Assembly: GCF_019578655.1 (NCBI RefSeq)
Contig: NC_063262.1
Location: 13,151,582 to 13,215,581, forward strand
Source: Ricinus communis
Lineage: Eukaryota; Streptophyta; Magnoliopsida; Malpighiales; Euphorbiaceae
DNA length: 64,000 nucleotides
Direction: 5' to 3'
In this document: positions 13,001 through 23,049 of the stretch, piece by piece
Position numbering within the stretch: position 1 is the stretch's first letter
Layout: each line of letters starts with the position of its first letter
Program-made: the position numbers and the translations under genes
The notes under the pieces: generated by a model
Seen by the model: only the letters and a program-made list of their open reading frames with translations
Databases searched by the model: none
What the model was told of the DNA's origin: nothing

Positions 13001-16000
13001 ATAATGCAAAAGAGTACTTATCGGAGTCTTTTCAGTTTTACATGATTAAAAATGGTATTCTTCATCAAACTTCTTGCGTAGAAACACCATTTCAGAATGG
13101 GATGGCAAAAAGAAAGAATAGACATCTTAAAACTGCAAGGGCCCTATTGTTTCAGATGCAAGTTCCAAAATATTTCTAGGCTGATGCAGTTTCCATGGCT
13201 TGCTTTCTAATTAACCATATGCCTTCATATGTTCTTAATGGTCAGATTCCTCACCAAATATATTTTCCAAACAAATCATTGTTTCCTATTGAACCTAGGA
13301 TATTTGGTTACACTTGTTTCGTTCGAGATGTTCATCAGATCAAGAAACTAGATCCAAAATCACTAAAATGTATCTTTCTTGGATACTCTCACATTCAAAA
13401 ATGATATAGATGTTATTATCCCAGTCTTAACAAGTACCTGGTGTCAATTAATGTCACTTTTCTAAACGATGTCATTTTATCAATCTTCCACATGCCCAAG
13501 TCAAGAATGAGGATGATGTGTTGGTATATACTATCACGTCTCTTGTCTCAGTTTCAGATGTTTCTATTCCTCCTCATCCACCAATCACTCAAGTGTGCTC
13601 TAGACGAAAGAATCCTCCTGATACATGTCCTGAACCAGATTCTTCGCCATCAAATTCTGTATCAAGTGATAATCTTTCCATTGCCCTTCGCAAAGGTAAA
13701 CGTCAATATACTTACCCTGTTTCTTCTTTTGTGTCCTACAACCATATGTCACCTACTACTTGTTCTTTTATTGCATCCCTTGACTCTAAGAAGCCCTATC
13801 CCATCCTGGATGGCGTAATGCTATGGTAAAGGAGATTAACGCTTTAGATGGTAATGGTACTTAGAACTTAGTAGACTTACCTGCAAAGAAGAAGGCTATT
13901 GGGTATAAATGGGTCTTTACAATTAAAGTAAATCCTGATGGGTCAGTTGCTTGTTTAAAAGCCTATCTTGTAGCAAAGGGATATACTCAGATTTATGAAG
14001 TTGAATATTCTGACACTTTTTCACCTGTTGCTAAGTTGACCTCTGTCAAGTTATTCACATCTATGGCTGTCATTTACAACTTGCCTTTCTTCATTAAGAT
14101 CTTGAGGAGGTGTATATGGAGCAACCTCTTGGTTTTGTTACTCAAGGAGAGTATGGAAAGTTTATTGTCTTTGGAAGCCTTTGTATGGCTTAAAATAGAG
14201 TCCATGTGCCTAGTTTGGCAAGTTTAGTTAAGCTGTTGAGCAATTTGGAATGAAGAACAGGAAATCTGATCACTCTGTCTTCTACAAATAATCTGAGGAT
14301 GGCATTATTTTGTTAGTTGTCTATGTGGATGACATTGTTATTTCTAGAAGTGATGCTTCAAGTATTTCATCTCTTAAATCCTTTCTTTACAATCAGTTTC
14401 ACACAAAGGATTTAGGAATGTTAAAGTACTTCTTGGGTGTTAAAGTAGTAAGGAGTAAGAAAGGAATTATATTACCTCAAAGGAAATATGTGTTTGACTT
14501 GTATATGAGACAGGCAAGTTGGGAGCTAAACCGTGTAGTACTCCAATGATGCCTAATTTACAACTCACAAAAGATGGTAAATTTTTTAAAAATCTTGAAA
14601 GATATAGAAGATTAGTTAGGAAGTTAAACTACTTGACAGTGACTCGTACATATATTGCATATTCAGTTAGCACTATGAGTCAATACATGTCTTCTCCAAC
14701 AGTTGATCATTGGAAAGCAGTAGAATAGATTTTGTGTTACTAAAGGAGCTCCTTGACGTGGAATCTTGTATAGATATTACGGTCGTTCTAGGGTTGAGTG
14801 TTTTTCAAATGCTGATCAGGCAGGGCCCAAGGAGGATAGAAGGTCTACTTCTGGTTATTGTCTAATCTCATGGAAGCGTAAGAAGCAAAATGTGGTCTCA
14901 CGTTCGAGTGCAGAATCAATATAGAGCAATGGCACAGTCTGTGTGTGAAATAATGTGGATATATCAGCTTTTGACTGCATTAGGCTTTAAGACTACAGTT
15001 CCAGCCAAATTGTGGTGTGATAATCAATTTGCTCTTCATATTGCCTCTAATCTTGTTTTTCACGAGGGTACAAAGCATATCGAGATTGACTGTCATTTTG
15101 TTCGTGAGAAAGTACAACAAGGTTTGGTTCCCACAGGATATGTAAAAAGAGAACTGGAAGATATTTTTACTAAGGCTCTAAACAGAGTACAGGTTGAATA
15201 TCTTGATAGCAAGCTGGGCATGATTAACATTTATGCTTCAGCTTAAGGTGGAGTGTTACAAAATGTAAATAAAATAGGAAATATGTATAGCTTAATTGTA
15301 GGAATCAATTAGGATTCTAATTGATCTTCCTACTTAGAATAGAATTCTTTCCTAGTTTAGGATTTCTTAGTTGTATATAAAGAAGTGTGTTGCTAATGGA
15401 TTGAATACAAGAAACTATTTTCTCAAACTTTGTTTTACAATAACCAAAATTGCTCATTGAAGAATTAATCTAGCCCCAAATTAAGCATTTGGAAAAGTTG
15501 AGATGCAACAGAAAATTAGCAACATCAATCTAACACTTCGAAAAAGATGAGAATGGATAGTATTTTTTATAAGGCACATCAAGCAAATTAAATAGGTACA
15601 AGAAAGGTGAATAAAAATATTAAATAAATTAACTTGCCTCTCCACTATCTTTTTCAACAGCATAGCATATTCCCTTTTGTCAGTTTGGGCACGCAAAGCT
15701 CGAACTGCGGGGCCTCTTGAGATGTTCAGCACACGCTTTTGTAAATAGCACCTAAAACATTAATCACAAAAGGCAATTGCAATTAAATTTAGAATCATGT
15801 TATACTTATTTCTACTTTTAAGGATCGCATCCTTATGCACTAATTGCAAGTAAATTTAGAATCATTTTATACTTATTTTTACTTTTAAGGAGCGCATCCT
15901 TATGCACTAACTATTGACTCAATTACCATTGTTGATCCAATAGAATCAATAAGCCCCATGGCCGAATGGAAGAGAGCATAACTACAAGTCAAAACACTCA

Positions 16001-18005
16001 TTCCATGGTTGCCTCATGCCTACCTCATCACCAAATTTCACTAAGGCAAATCCTTATAATTTATGATATGCCCAATTATCACACCTTTCAAACCAAGCTA
16101 AAAGGTAGAAATTCAACGATTTTTCAGTTACCACCCTTGAAAACAATTTCAGGAAACTGTCATTGATGCAGCCCAACTAAAAGAATTTCAGAAGTATTTT
16201 GGTTTACTTCTCAATTTTGAATAAACAATTAGATTTTTCTTGCAAAAGTTTTCCATATTAGAGCTGATTGCAACTCATAAAAATTTGCTTTATTAATGAG
16301 TGACTTAATTTTCATTTAAAAGCTTTTTTCAACCACAAAATTATGTTCTTCTTGTATAGCAAGTGTAGGGATCTTCCATATTTTCCGGTCATAGTATAAG
16401 CTGAAGAAGGAACAGTAATACATATAAACACGTAACAGACTAGTTACTTTTAAGGTTTTTCATAATGGAAATGTGACTTTTTTATTTGGCTTGGAAGGCA
16501 TGCATCCCTAGTTTTTTCCTTCCTCTTTTTTTCTCTTATTCTCTTTTCTCTCCTACCTTCTACAATATCCCAGGTACTGTTCACAGTACTCCCAACCGCC
16601 ATCAGTTTTCTCTACTTTCTTACGTTAATTGACACAATTTCAAAATATGGCTGCAATCTTCCTTCTTTAGTTACATTATTACTTTGTTAAAAAAATTGAA
16701 ATTCCAACATTTTTATAGAGCACTAAAGTATTTAGATAGAATTTCTATAAAAACAACATAATAGTTGTAGGATATAAGAAGATCTTTCTCAATATTAGCA
16801 AATCATTAGCATTTTTCACAAATGCGTTACATGATTAATTCCACAAAGCATGTTCTATACTCTGGAAAACAGCACTTTTTCATACTAATCAACCTGGAGA
16901 AGCCGAACCCCAATTACGCAACATTTTTAAAGAAATTTTTTTTATGCTTCTGTTTTCATTCATTGTACTGAAGTAATCCGCACTTTAGCAACATTGCTCA
17001 CAGCAAAAGCAGATGCAGCACATTTTGAATATAGCGCTCAAATTCTCTATAGCATGCATAACAAAACAACTAGAAATTACCTATCTGCAGCCTTCCCAAT
17101 TTCACCTCCAAGTGCATCCACTTCATGAACTAACTGTGATTTTGCAGGTCCACCCACTGCTGGGTTGCAAGGCTGTAAAACAAAAAATCTTCTCGATAAT
17201 AATCATTTCTGAAGCACCATCTTTCTTTATTCGTGTGAGTGTGTGTGTGTGCATATGCATGTACGATTGAGTATCTAAGAGATTGATAGTCAACAGTTAA
17301 GCTCTTCATGATACGATGGAAGTGGAGAGAAAGGAGAAGGACAGAATGGAAATTGTTTTAATATTTGTTCGTTTGAGTGTCATGGCCAGATAAGGTGCAG
17401 GCCTTTCCTTTTTGTTAGTAACCCTAAAATAAGAATTTTATTTAGAAAAAATTCTTACAAATTTGGTGCAAAAAACAACGAATAGAACTGTTCTTAAAAT
17501 GAAAATTAACAGTACATAACAATTACTGGTAAACAATTGATATCCTGACCTGCCATGCAATTCGATCTAAATTAAGAGTGAGAAGAAGAGTTTTAGCCCC
17601 TAAACGAGCAGATGCAAGGGCTGCTTCACAACCCGCATGTCCTCCTCCAACCACAATCACATCATATCTTTCTTCAATTGTTCCATCGCTGCTATTTCTA
17701 TTACTACAACTCCACTCTGCAAAATGTTCATAATTTCAGTAAGAAAGCAACACCAAACAAACAAAAAAAAAAAGCATAAATTGAATTCCAAAAGTGAGTC
17801 GACAGAGACCTGGAGAGCTTGTTGAAGCCGATACAATAGAGATTCGACGGCGGGAGAAGCGCAATGCAGAAGGGATTGAGTGGGAATTGCGGGAGAGAGC
17901 AGGAGGGGATTTGGAGGGGATGAGAGAGGAGCGAAATAGGAAAGGTGCGAAGAGCGGGAAGTAGTGGCGGGTAAGGCGACAGAGATTGAGGGTAACCGTT
18001 GCCAT
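898..18005 (-). CDS. mnmG/gidA homologue: Organellar tRNA uridine-5-carboxymethylaminomethyl modification enzyme MnmG/GidA, exons 1-9 (3' end outside window)
   Basis: MnmG is an FAD- and NADH-dependent enzyme that, with the GTPase MnmE, installs the aminomethyl-type group on U34 of certain tRNAs. A plant nuclear copy would act in plastids and/or mitochondria. Exons (minus strand): 17810-18005, 17550-17716, 17081-17172, 15638-15751, 8029-8359, 7349-7528, 3434-3514, 1235-1453, 898-1040. Every junction keeps frame, giving about 507 residues. Residues 1-80 are Ser/Arg-rich with few acids, like a transit peptide. Then come the Rossmann motif [11 protein letters not shown] (about 87-97), [33 protein letters not shown], and both GidA family signatures: [11 protein letters not shown]+IVRF across exons 6/7 and [15 protein letters not shown]+GIISGINA across exons 8/9. 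Exon 9 ends inside the conserved EPYRVLT. The C-terminal MnmE-binding helical domain (about 200 residues in the family) must lie beyond position 1. Family identity is very strong; targeting is inferred. Confidence 0.95.
1235..1453 (-). CDS. mnmG/gidA homologue: MnmG exon 8
   Basis: Seventy-three codons: [15 protein letters not shown], then [15 protein letters not shown] and [20 protein letters not shown], the first part of GidA signature 2. Acceptor TTGTAG at 1454, donor GCACAG/GTACGG at 1234. Phase 0 at both ends. Confidence 0.96.
3434..3514 (-). CDS. mnmG/gidA homologue: MnmG exon 7
   Basis: Twenty-seven codons, [18 protein letters not shown] and onwards to PELYVQ. It completes GidA signature 1 (IVRF) and carries HQIFLEPEG, which is conserved from bacteria to plants. 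Acceptor TTTCAG at 3515, donor GTGCAG/GTCATA at 3433. Confidence 0.95.
6083..6821. mobile_element. MITE-like inverted-repeat element in MnmG intron 6
   Basis: The left end GGCTAAAGTCTCAATTTGCC and the reverse complement of the right end GGATTAAAGGATCAATTTGG are imperfect inverted copies that extend roughly 160-170 bp inward. The centre is AT-rich and non-coding. No convincing target-site duplication is seen. The size (about 740 bp) and lack of ORF suggest a non-autonomous DNA transposon; the superfamily is uncertain. Confidence 0.6.
7349..7528 (-). CDS. mnmG/gidA homologue: MnmG exon 6
   Basis: Sixty codons, from [13 protein letters not shown] through [25 protein letters not shown] and [11 protein letters not shown], the first half of GidA signature 1. 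Acceptor TTTGCAG, donor ATAAG/GTATGC at 7348. Phase 0 at both ends. Confidence 0.96.
7718..7769 (+). repeat. Possible tRNA-derived SINE head (Pol III A and B boxes)
   Basis: TGGCTTAGTAATGG (7718-7731) resembles a tRNA A box and GGTTCAAGCCC (7759-7769) matches the B-box consensus, about 28 bp apart. No complete cloverleaf forms by eye, so this is not called a tRNA gene. It lies in MnmG intron 5. Confidence 0.3.
8029..8359 (-). CDS. mnmG/gidA homologue: MnmG exon 5
   Basis: It encodes about residues 190-300: [17 protein letters not shown], then [47 protein letters not shown] and [13 protein letters not shown]. All match the second FAD/NADH-domain part of MnmG in order. Acceptor TTTCAG, donor GAAGAG/GTCC at 8028. 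The open frame continues about 25 codons into intron 5 before a stop. The donor after HGDEE is preferred because exon 6 then resumes VSWFSF in frame. Confidence 0.95.
8422..8450. repeat. Poly-A tract
   Basis: A run of about 20 A between GAG and GAAAAC in MnmG intron 4, just past the exon 5 acceptor. It may be a retroposon tail, but no retroposon body is recognisable. The stretch 8460-10437 is otherwise AT-rich intron with no gene. Confidence 0.6.
10438..10527. repeat. Minisatellite, about 3 copies of a 29-31 bp unit
   Basis: The unit TTCTTCAACCATGTCTGAAT plus TTTCAAG repeats about three times with small length changes. It lies in MnmG intron 4, upstream of the copia array. Confidence 0.75.
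10773..11231 (+). mobile_element. 5'-truncated copia element: RNase H tail
   Basis: Runs parallel to 14813-15253 of the adjacent longer element: GGTCTACTTCTGG, the RNase H region, CATATCGAGATTGACCGTCA and the C-terminal tail just before the LTR. It keeps a [14 protein letters not shown] segment (TGTGTCTTTATTGGAGGAAA) that the longer element lacks, so it is not a simple duplicate of it. In-frame stops (for example TAG near 10912) show decay. Everything upstream of RNase H is missing. Confidence 0.85.
11232..11416 (+). repeat. Copia LTR (shared middle LTR of the intron 4 array)
   Basis: Starts TGTTATAGAATG and ends TTTTACA. It aligns over its full length with 15254-15439, with about 15 substitutions and two small indels by eye. 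A PBS follows directly. The RNase H remnant lies before it and a longer internal region after it, so this one LTR serves as the 3' LTR of the first unit and the 5' LTR of the second. Confidence 0.92.
11417..11428 (+). other. Primer binding site, initiator tRNA-Met type
   Basis: TGGTATCAGAGC directly follows the LTR, the standard Ty1/copia PBS complementary to the 3' end of initiator tRNA-Met. Confidence 0.93.
11429..15253 (+). mobile_element. Degenerate Ty1/copia internal region (gag-PR-IN-RT-RH)
   Basis: Copia order is preserved in broken frames: a zinc-knuckle remnant [14 protein letters not shown] near 12000 (last Cys now Tyr), protease [13 protein letters not shown] near 12250 (DSG now DSS), a GAG-pre-integrase region with LGHPS near 12650, the integrase core 12780-13200, reverse transcriptase from about 13890 with YVDDIVIS at about 14320, and RNase H 14813-15230. 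A stop interrupts HSDI-GPC near 12818. The integrase Glu in the usual GVAERKN is Lys (GMAKRKN). Most of gag is missing. Purine-rich AAGGTGGAG precedes the 3' LTR. Not functional as read. Confidence 0.92.
15254..15439 (+). repeat. Copia 3' LTR of the intron 4 array
   Basis: Starts TGTTACAAAATG and ends TTTTACA, the partner of 11232-11416. It lies about 200 bp from exon 4, antisense to the host gene. Confidence 0.92.
15638..15751 (-). CDS. mnmG/gidA homologue: MnmG exon 4 (followed by a GC donor)
   Basis: It encodes [20 protein letters not shown] and onwards to KKIVE. The motif [15 protein letters not shown] is a MnmG hallmark. The end is set by the GC donor GAGAG/GCAAGT at 15637-15636. Only this choice leaves AG to pair with the first T of exon 5, giving Ser and the family-typical run IVE-S-TPNL. 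The alternative GT at 15633 would put exon 5 out of frame. Confidence 0.93.
15776..15909. repeat. Tandem duplication, two 67-bp copies
   Basis: Two adjacent copies, each with ATTGCA, TTTAGAATCAT, TACTTATTT and CGCATCCTTATGCACTAA, differing at a few sites. They sit just upstream of the exon 4 acceptor in intron 3. The rest of intron 3 (15910-17080) shows nothing recognisable. Confidence 0.85.
17081..17172 (-). CDS. mnmG/gidA homologue: MnmG exon 3
   Basis: It encodes [20 protein letters not shown] and GGEIGKAAD, the conserved stretch that follows the Rossmann fold in MnmG (family form: CNPaiGG...EiDALGG). Acceptor TTTTACAG, donor ATAG/GTAATT. It ends in phase 2. Confidence 0.95.
17228..17251. 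repeat. GT microsatellite
   Basis: A short imperfect (GT)n run, GTGAGTGTGTGTGTGTG, in MnmG intron 2. Confidence 0.7.
17550..17716 (-). CDS. mnmG/gidA homologue: MnmG exon 2 (FAD-binding Rossmann motif)
   Basis: Acceptor TTTTGCAG ends at 17717 and the donor is CAG/GTCAGG at 17549. It encodes about residues 66-121, with the dinucleotide-binding glycine motif GGGHAG at 89-94 and the following helix [17 protein letters not shown] phase-1 junction with exon 1 gives a Glu codon. Confidence 0.95.
17810..18005 (-). CDS. mnmG/gidA homologue: MnmG exon 1 (start codon, transit peptide)
   Basis: Start ATG is at 18003-18005. The exon encodes 65 residues plus one base. The product starts [16 protein letters not shown] and is rich in Ser, Arg, Pro and Leu, as expected for plastid or mitochondrial targeting. 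It ends CCAG before GT at 17809. The open frame runs on into intron 1 but loses all family resemblance there. This ATG is chosen because it is in frame with the Rossmann motif and the peptide before exon 2 looks like a presequence. An overlapping 141-codon frame (17728-18153) is out of frame with the enzyme. Confidence 0.85.
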
Positions 18006-19305
18006 TGTTTCTTCGTTTTTTTCTGTTTTTTCTTGGTTTGTTTTTTGTTATGTATAATTTGGTGTTTGGGGAGGAAATAATGTAATGTGCAGCAAAGAGC
18101 GAGTGACTAAGGGAGTTGGTTAACACTTTTGTCGTCCCATGGCGTCCTTGCAATCTTTTCTTCTTTCATTTCCGCCTGCTTGTATATGTAAGTCATTAGA
18201 TTTTTCGGTTTTATTTTTATTTTATTTAATTTTTTTTATTTTTATTTGAAAAAAGTATAAAAATATGTTTTATAATTAAGTGTTTTTAAATTTAGAGGGT
18301 TATGATTTTTTTGTGACAAAGAAATACTTTATGATTTAATTTTCTTAAATTTTTTCTGCTTACAAATTATTATTTTTAAATTTTTTAATAATAAAATTAT
18401 TTTATAGGTGATTTACTATTTAATTAAATATTATGATATTTCTAAAAATATTATAATTTTATTTTAAAATTTATTTTATTTTACTTCTAATAAAATTTAA
18501 AAAAAAAATATTAATTTCGTTAATTATGAATTTAATAGTTAGTTATATGCTAATTCATTTAATAAGTGATTTTGTTATTAAAAATGAATATTATATTAAT
18601 ATTAAGATATAAAATTTTAAAAATATTAGTTTGTAAAGTAGTAAAAATATAAAAAAATTAAATCATAAGACATTTCTTTATTACTAAAAATCAACAGTCC
18701 CCTAAATGTAAAAGCATTAAACCACAAGATATTTTTTTATATTTTTTTTCTATTTTTAATTATATTGCATATTTAATAGTTCTTAATCACAGCAAAAATA
18801 AAAATATAAAAACTCAATAGAATAAATAAAAATTTTATAAAATATATAAAAATAATTTTTAATTAAACCAAAAATAAAAATATAAAGGCTCAATAAAATC
18901 AATTAAAATTTCAATGACTTAATAAAATAAAACTGAAAAATTTAGAAATTTAATAATGAATTTTACCGCATATTTACTAACAGATAAAGGTACAAATTGG
19001 ACCTAAAATATGCCTCAAGGACCCAACCATCAATAAAATTCAAACATTTATGATGTGGGATCTACTCTTTTAGTATACAAATAATAAAAAGACGACATAT
19101 AGCTCATCAGGTTCTCTCATCCCTATCTCAAATCTTTCTTCTTCTTTTTGTTTTCTTTTCTTTCTTTTCTTTTATAATCTGATGCTAGAATAAGAAAAAT
19201 TAAAAAATTAAAAGAAAAGAAAAGTCATTTCAATATTTCTATCTAAAATTGCCTTGTTACTATTTTTAACTTGATATTCCCTTCTCTTATACGACATCTT
19301 TAGAT
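18006..19305. other. Intergenic: MnmG 5' flank and AT-rich DNA
   Basis: The first 150-200 bp should hold the MnmG 5' UTR and promoter. No clear TATA box was found, as is common for housekeeping genes. From about 18200 to 19300 the DNA is very AT-rich without a gene or recognisable repeat. Confidence 0.5.
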
Positions 19306-19310
19306 GCATA

Positions 19311-19719
19311 TGTTGTGGAAATTGGGTTAGTTTCCACTACAATTGGATAAATTATACAAAAAATTATAACTAAGAAATAAATTCTTAGGTAATTCTAGGT
19401 ACAATAAATCACTTATAAAATTACCCGATAAATAAGCTATTAAATAAACAATAAGAAAAAGAACACCAGAACTTTAACGAAGTTCGGTCAAAATTATGCT
19501 TACTTCCTCGAGCACTACCAAAATAATATTTCTTTAATTCAATAGAATTACAAGAAAATATTACTAAGAAGAGAAATACAATTTAGCCTATAGAAATATA
19601 AGGCCAGTTGTTTTTTTAACACTTAAAAAATGAAAGAAGGTCTACAATTTATAGACTTGGGACTACTTCTTCATTTTCTTAGCTTTCAATGTGGGATAGA
19701 AAAGGAGCCAAAAATAACA
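19311..19719 (-). repeat. 3' LTR of the Tork-like element
   Basis: Plus-strand start TGTTGTGGAAATTGGGTTAG, end AAAATAACA. Pairs with 23952-24370. Confidence 0.95.
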
Positions 19720-20062
19720 AATCTCTACCTTAGCGACTTCCTAAGCCCAATTAAATTTTCTTTGTTTTCTCTCATCACAAATTTAACAATGCCTCCAAAT
19801 GCGCTTGAAGCGCCCATCTTCAAATTTTCAAAACATTTATCAAGTCCAAACAATATTGGAACTTGACTCCAGTTACTACTTTCGTAGTCATATCTGCATG
19901 ATTTTTAGCAATTGGGATCTTTTGAAGAAGTATCTCACCTTCTTTAAGAATTTCTCTCATGAAGTGATAACGAACATCGATATGCTTTGTCCTTGAATGA
20001 TAGACTTGGTTTTTAGCTAAACAGATAGCACTCTGACTATCACAATGTACTTTGATGTGCTT

Positions 20063-20482
20063 CTAATCAATTCTCAAGTCTTTCATCAACCCCTGAAGCC
20101 AAATTGCCTCCTTTACAGCTTTTGTAACTGCCATATATTCTACCTTTGTTGTAGACAAAGCAACCGTTAACTGTAAAATAGACTTCCAACTAACTGGTGC
20201 TTTTGCAAGTGTAAACACATAACCAGTAGTTGACCGATATTTATCCAAATCACAATATCCAACCACACTCAAATCAAACTTCTCATCCTGCTCAAACATT
20301 AATCTAACATCCACAATATTCTGAATATACCTTAGGATCCATTTCACAGCTTGCCAATATCCTTTTCCAAGATCATGCATATACCTACTCACAACTCCGA
20401 CTGCTTGTGAAATGTCAAGCCTTGTGCATACCATAGCATACATCAAGCTAACAATTGTATTTGCATATGGAACCTTCGACAT
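20063..20482 (-). pseudogene. Copia RNase H domain
   Basis: The 140-codon open frame begins with the RT-RH connection VPYANTIVSLMYAMVCTRLD and continues with GYCDLDKYRSTTGYVF, SWKSILQLTVALSTTKVEYM and KEAIWLQGLM. These correspond to the copia RNase H core. The usual D-SD and S-T-EAEY residues are partly changed (STTKVEYM). It is separated from RT by a stop near 20487. Confidence 0.9.
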
Positions 20483-20488
20483 ATATTC

Positions 20489-21250
20489 TCAGTCTTCATC
20501 ATTCTTTGGAGATTGAGAAGCACTAAGTTTAAAATGAGGAGCAAGTGGTATACTAATAGGCTTTATCGTTTGATCAATTCCAAATCGCTTCAGTACCTTT
20601 CTCAGATATTCCTTCTGAGTTAAACAAAGTCTCCCAAATTTTTTATCTCTGCTTATCTCCATACCAAGAATCTTTCTAGCTTCACTTAAATCCTTCATCT
20701 CAAACTCTTGATTTAATTGAGCCTTTTATCTATTCAATTTCTCCTCTGTTCTTCGATATAATCAGTATATCATCAACATAAAAGAGAAGATAGATAAAGG
20801 ATCCATCCTATAGCCTTTTCAAGAATACACAATGATCATATTTGCTTCTGTGCATCTTTGCCTTATCATAAACTTATCAAATCGTTTGTACCACTGCCTT
20901 GGTGATTGTTTCAAACTATATAATGATTTATTCAATTTGCACACCAAATTTTCTTTTCCGGCAACCCTAAATCCTTCAAGCTGATCCATGTAGATTTCCT
21001 CTTCCAAATCACCATGCAAGAATACAGTTTTTACATCCATTTGAACTAGTTTCAAATTCAATTGTGCTACCAAGGCCAATAATATTCTAATGGAAGAATG
21101 CTTCATCATTGGAGAAAAAACTTCACTGTAGTCAACTCCTTCCTTCTGAGCATAGCCCTCAGCTACCAATCTTGCCTTGTAGCGAACATCATTCTTGTTA
21201 GGAAATCCATCCTTCTTTACAAATACCCATTTACAACTAATTTCCTTCTT
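20489..21250 (-). pseudogene. Copia reverse transcriptase
   Basis: Broken frames encode YAQKEGVDYSEVFSPMM, KLVQMDVKTVFLHGDLEEEI (catalytic Asp region), LYSLKQSPRQWYKRF, then FYVDDIL near 20770 (catalytic YVDD) and DLSEARKILGMEISRD. The open segments are 20819-21169 and 20489-20698, with stops between them. Confidence 0.9.
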
Positions 21251-22000
21251 TCTCTAAGACAAACTAGCTAACTTCCATGTCTAGTTTTTCTCAAGGGATT
21301 GCATTTCTTCCTCCATAGCCATTTTCCACTTATCTGCCTCAGAGCTCTATACAGGTTCAATATAAGTTGCCGGAACATCAACATTTGAAGATACTAAGGT
21401 TACAAAATCTTCAAAATGAGCAGGTTTTCTGGTGTTTCTCTTTGTCTTACTCAATGCAATTGATTCATGTTGTCGTGGAGGTTCTTATGCTGGAACCTCT
21501 ACTTCATCATCTAATTCATCCTCTAACTCCCCTTCTTCTATAGAAGTAGATTTATCAGACTGATCTACTGTTGGTTCAGTACTTCTACTATCATCAAACT
21601 GCACCTGTTTGAGAGAATGCTCCACCTGCTGTGGAGCTCCATTTGTATCCTGCTCTTATACCTTTTTCACCATAGTAAATTCTTCAAAGATAACATCTAT
21701 ATTGAATATTATCTTCTTTAAATCTGGGCATCATAGGCGATATCCTTTTACACCTGATGATATCCTCATGAAAATTACTTTTCTTGCCCTCGGATCCAAC
21801 TTTGATTCCTTAACATGATAATATGCAATGGAACCAAAAACATGTAAAGAATTATAATCTGTAGCAGGTTTTTCATACTATACCTCTAAAGGTGTTTTAC
21901 TATTGATAGTAGTTGATGGCAAACGATTAATGAGATGAAATGCATATGTTACAGCCTCAGCCCAGAACTGTCTGCCCAACCCAGCATTGGACAACATACA

Positions 22001-22519
22001 CTAAACTTTCTCCAGTAAAGTCTGGTTCCTCCTTTCTGCCACCCTATTTTGTTGTGGTATATTTCTGACAGTGAAGTGTCTCACAATACCTTCATCTTGG
22101 CAGACTTTCATAAAAGGATCACTTATATACTCTCCTCCATTATCTGTTCGGAGAAGTTTGATCTTTCTGCCCATCTGAGTTTCTACCATCCTTTTCTAGG
22201 TGAGAAAAACTCCTAGCATTTCATCCTTTGTCTTCATAGTGTACACCCACACTCTCCGGAAAAAATCATTAACGAAAGAAACATAATAATGTTTGCCTCC
22301 CATTGAAGCTATCTTGGAGGGTCCTCATACATTTGAGTGAACATAATCCAGAATACCCTTAGTATCATGGATTGCAGTACTAAACTTCAATCTTTTTTGT
22401 TTGTTTCCCCTTGACATAATGTTCACAGAAATTTGCAAACTTTCACTCCCTGTAATAATCCTTGATTTGCCAGAAGTTTCAAGGATTTTTTGTCTGCATG
22501 CCCCAAGCGCATATGCCAT
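22001..22519 (-). pseudogene. Copia integrase core
   Basis: The segments include GRKIKLLRTDNGGEY (second catalytic Asp) and PQQNRVAERRNQTLLEK (catalytic Glu kept). Stops break the frame near 22000, 22197 and 22325. Nothing clear is left of the integrase C-terminal region between 21250 and 22000. Confidence 0.88.
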
Positions 22520-22956
22520 AAACTGGTTGCTTCTAGTTCCTGATTATAACTAGAAACTGTTGTTGTTGTACTAATAACTGGATTACCAAGATAGTAATAC
22601 AAGTTATTACTTTGCTGAACACTTTTCATCATAACAAATGCCCTAGAGATAACCTTCAAAGTTTCATTTTTAATGATAATAGTGAAGCCCTTTCTTGCCA
22701 GAACTCCCAAAGAAATAAGGTCTCTTGTCAAACTCGGCACATATCTGATATCAGTCAGAATTCTAATTGATCCATCATGATTCCTCAATCGAACTGAACC
22801 AATTCCAACAGTTTTGCAAGTGTTGTCATTTGCTGTGTAGACAACTCCACCCTCTGTTTCTTTGAAATCAGAAAACCACTTCCGGTTGGGACACGTATGG
22901 TGGCTACAGCCTAAATCAAGAATCCAAGCTCCTAAATTGCTGGTTGATGGCATCAT
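22423..22956 (-). pseudogene. Copia protease and GAG-pre-integrase region
   Basis: AWILDLGCSHHTCPNRKWF is the aspartic-protease site, with the usual DSG triad reading DLG. Further on, DIRYVPSLTRDLISLG and LWHMRLGHADKKSL mark the domain between protease and integrase. The segment is open for 177 codons. Confidence 0.88.
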
Positions 22957-23049
22957 TACTCATGAAAGATTAGAATCACATTCAGCTACATTTGTATCTA
23001 CAACAGCTGCCCCTTTGGCTTTTTCTTTCAGCTTCGGACAATCTTTCTT

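Noticed and set aside
12889..14728. Several open frames as separate host genes
   Set aside because: Together they are integrase, RT and connection pieces of one decayed copia pol.
15631..15634. GT donor (GCAA/GTTAAT) for intron 4
   Set aside because: It would give a phase incompatible with exon 5 and break the IVE-S-TPNL motif.
17728..18153. A 141-codon minus-strand frame overlapping MnmG exon 1
   Set aside because: It is out of frame with the MnmG exons; the 18005 ATG frame joins the family domains in phase.
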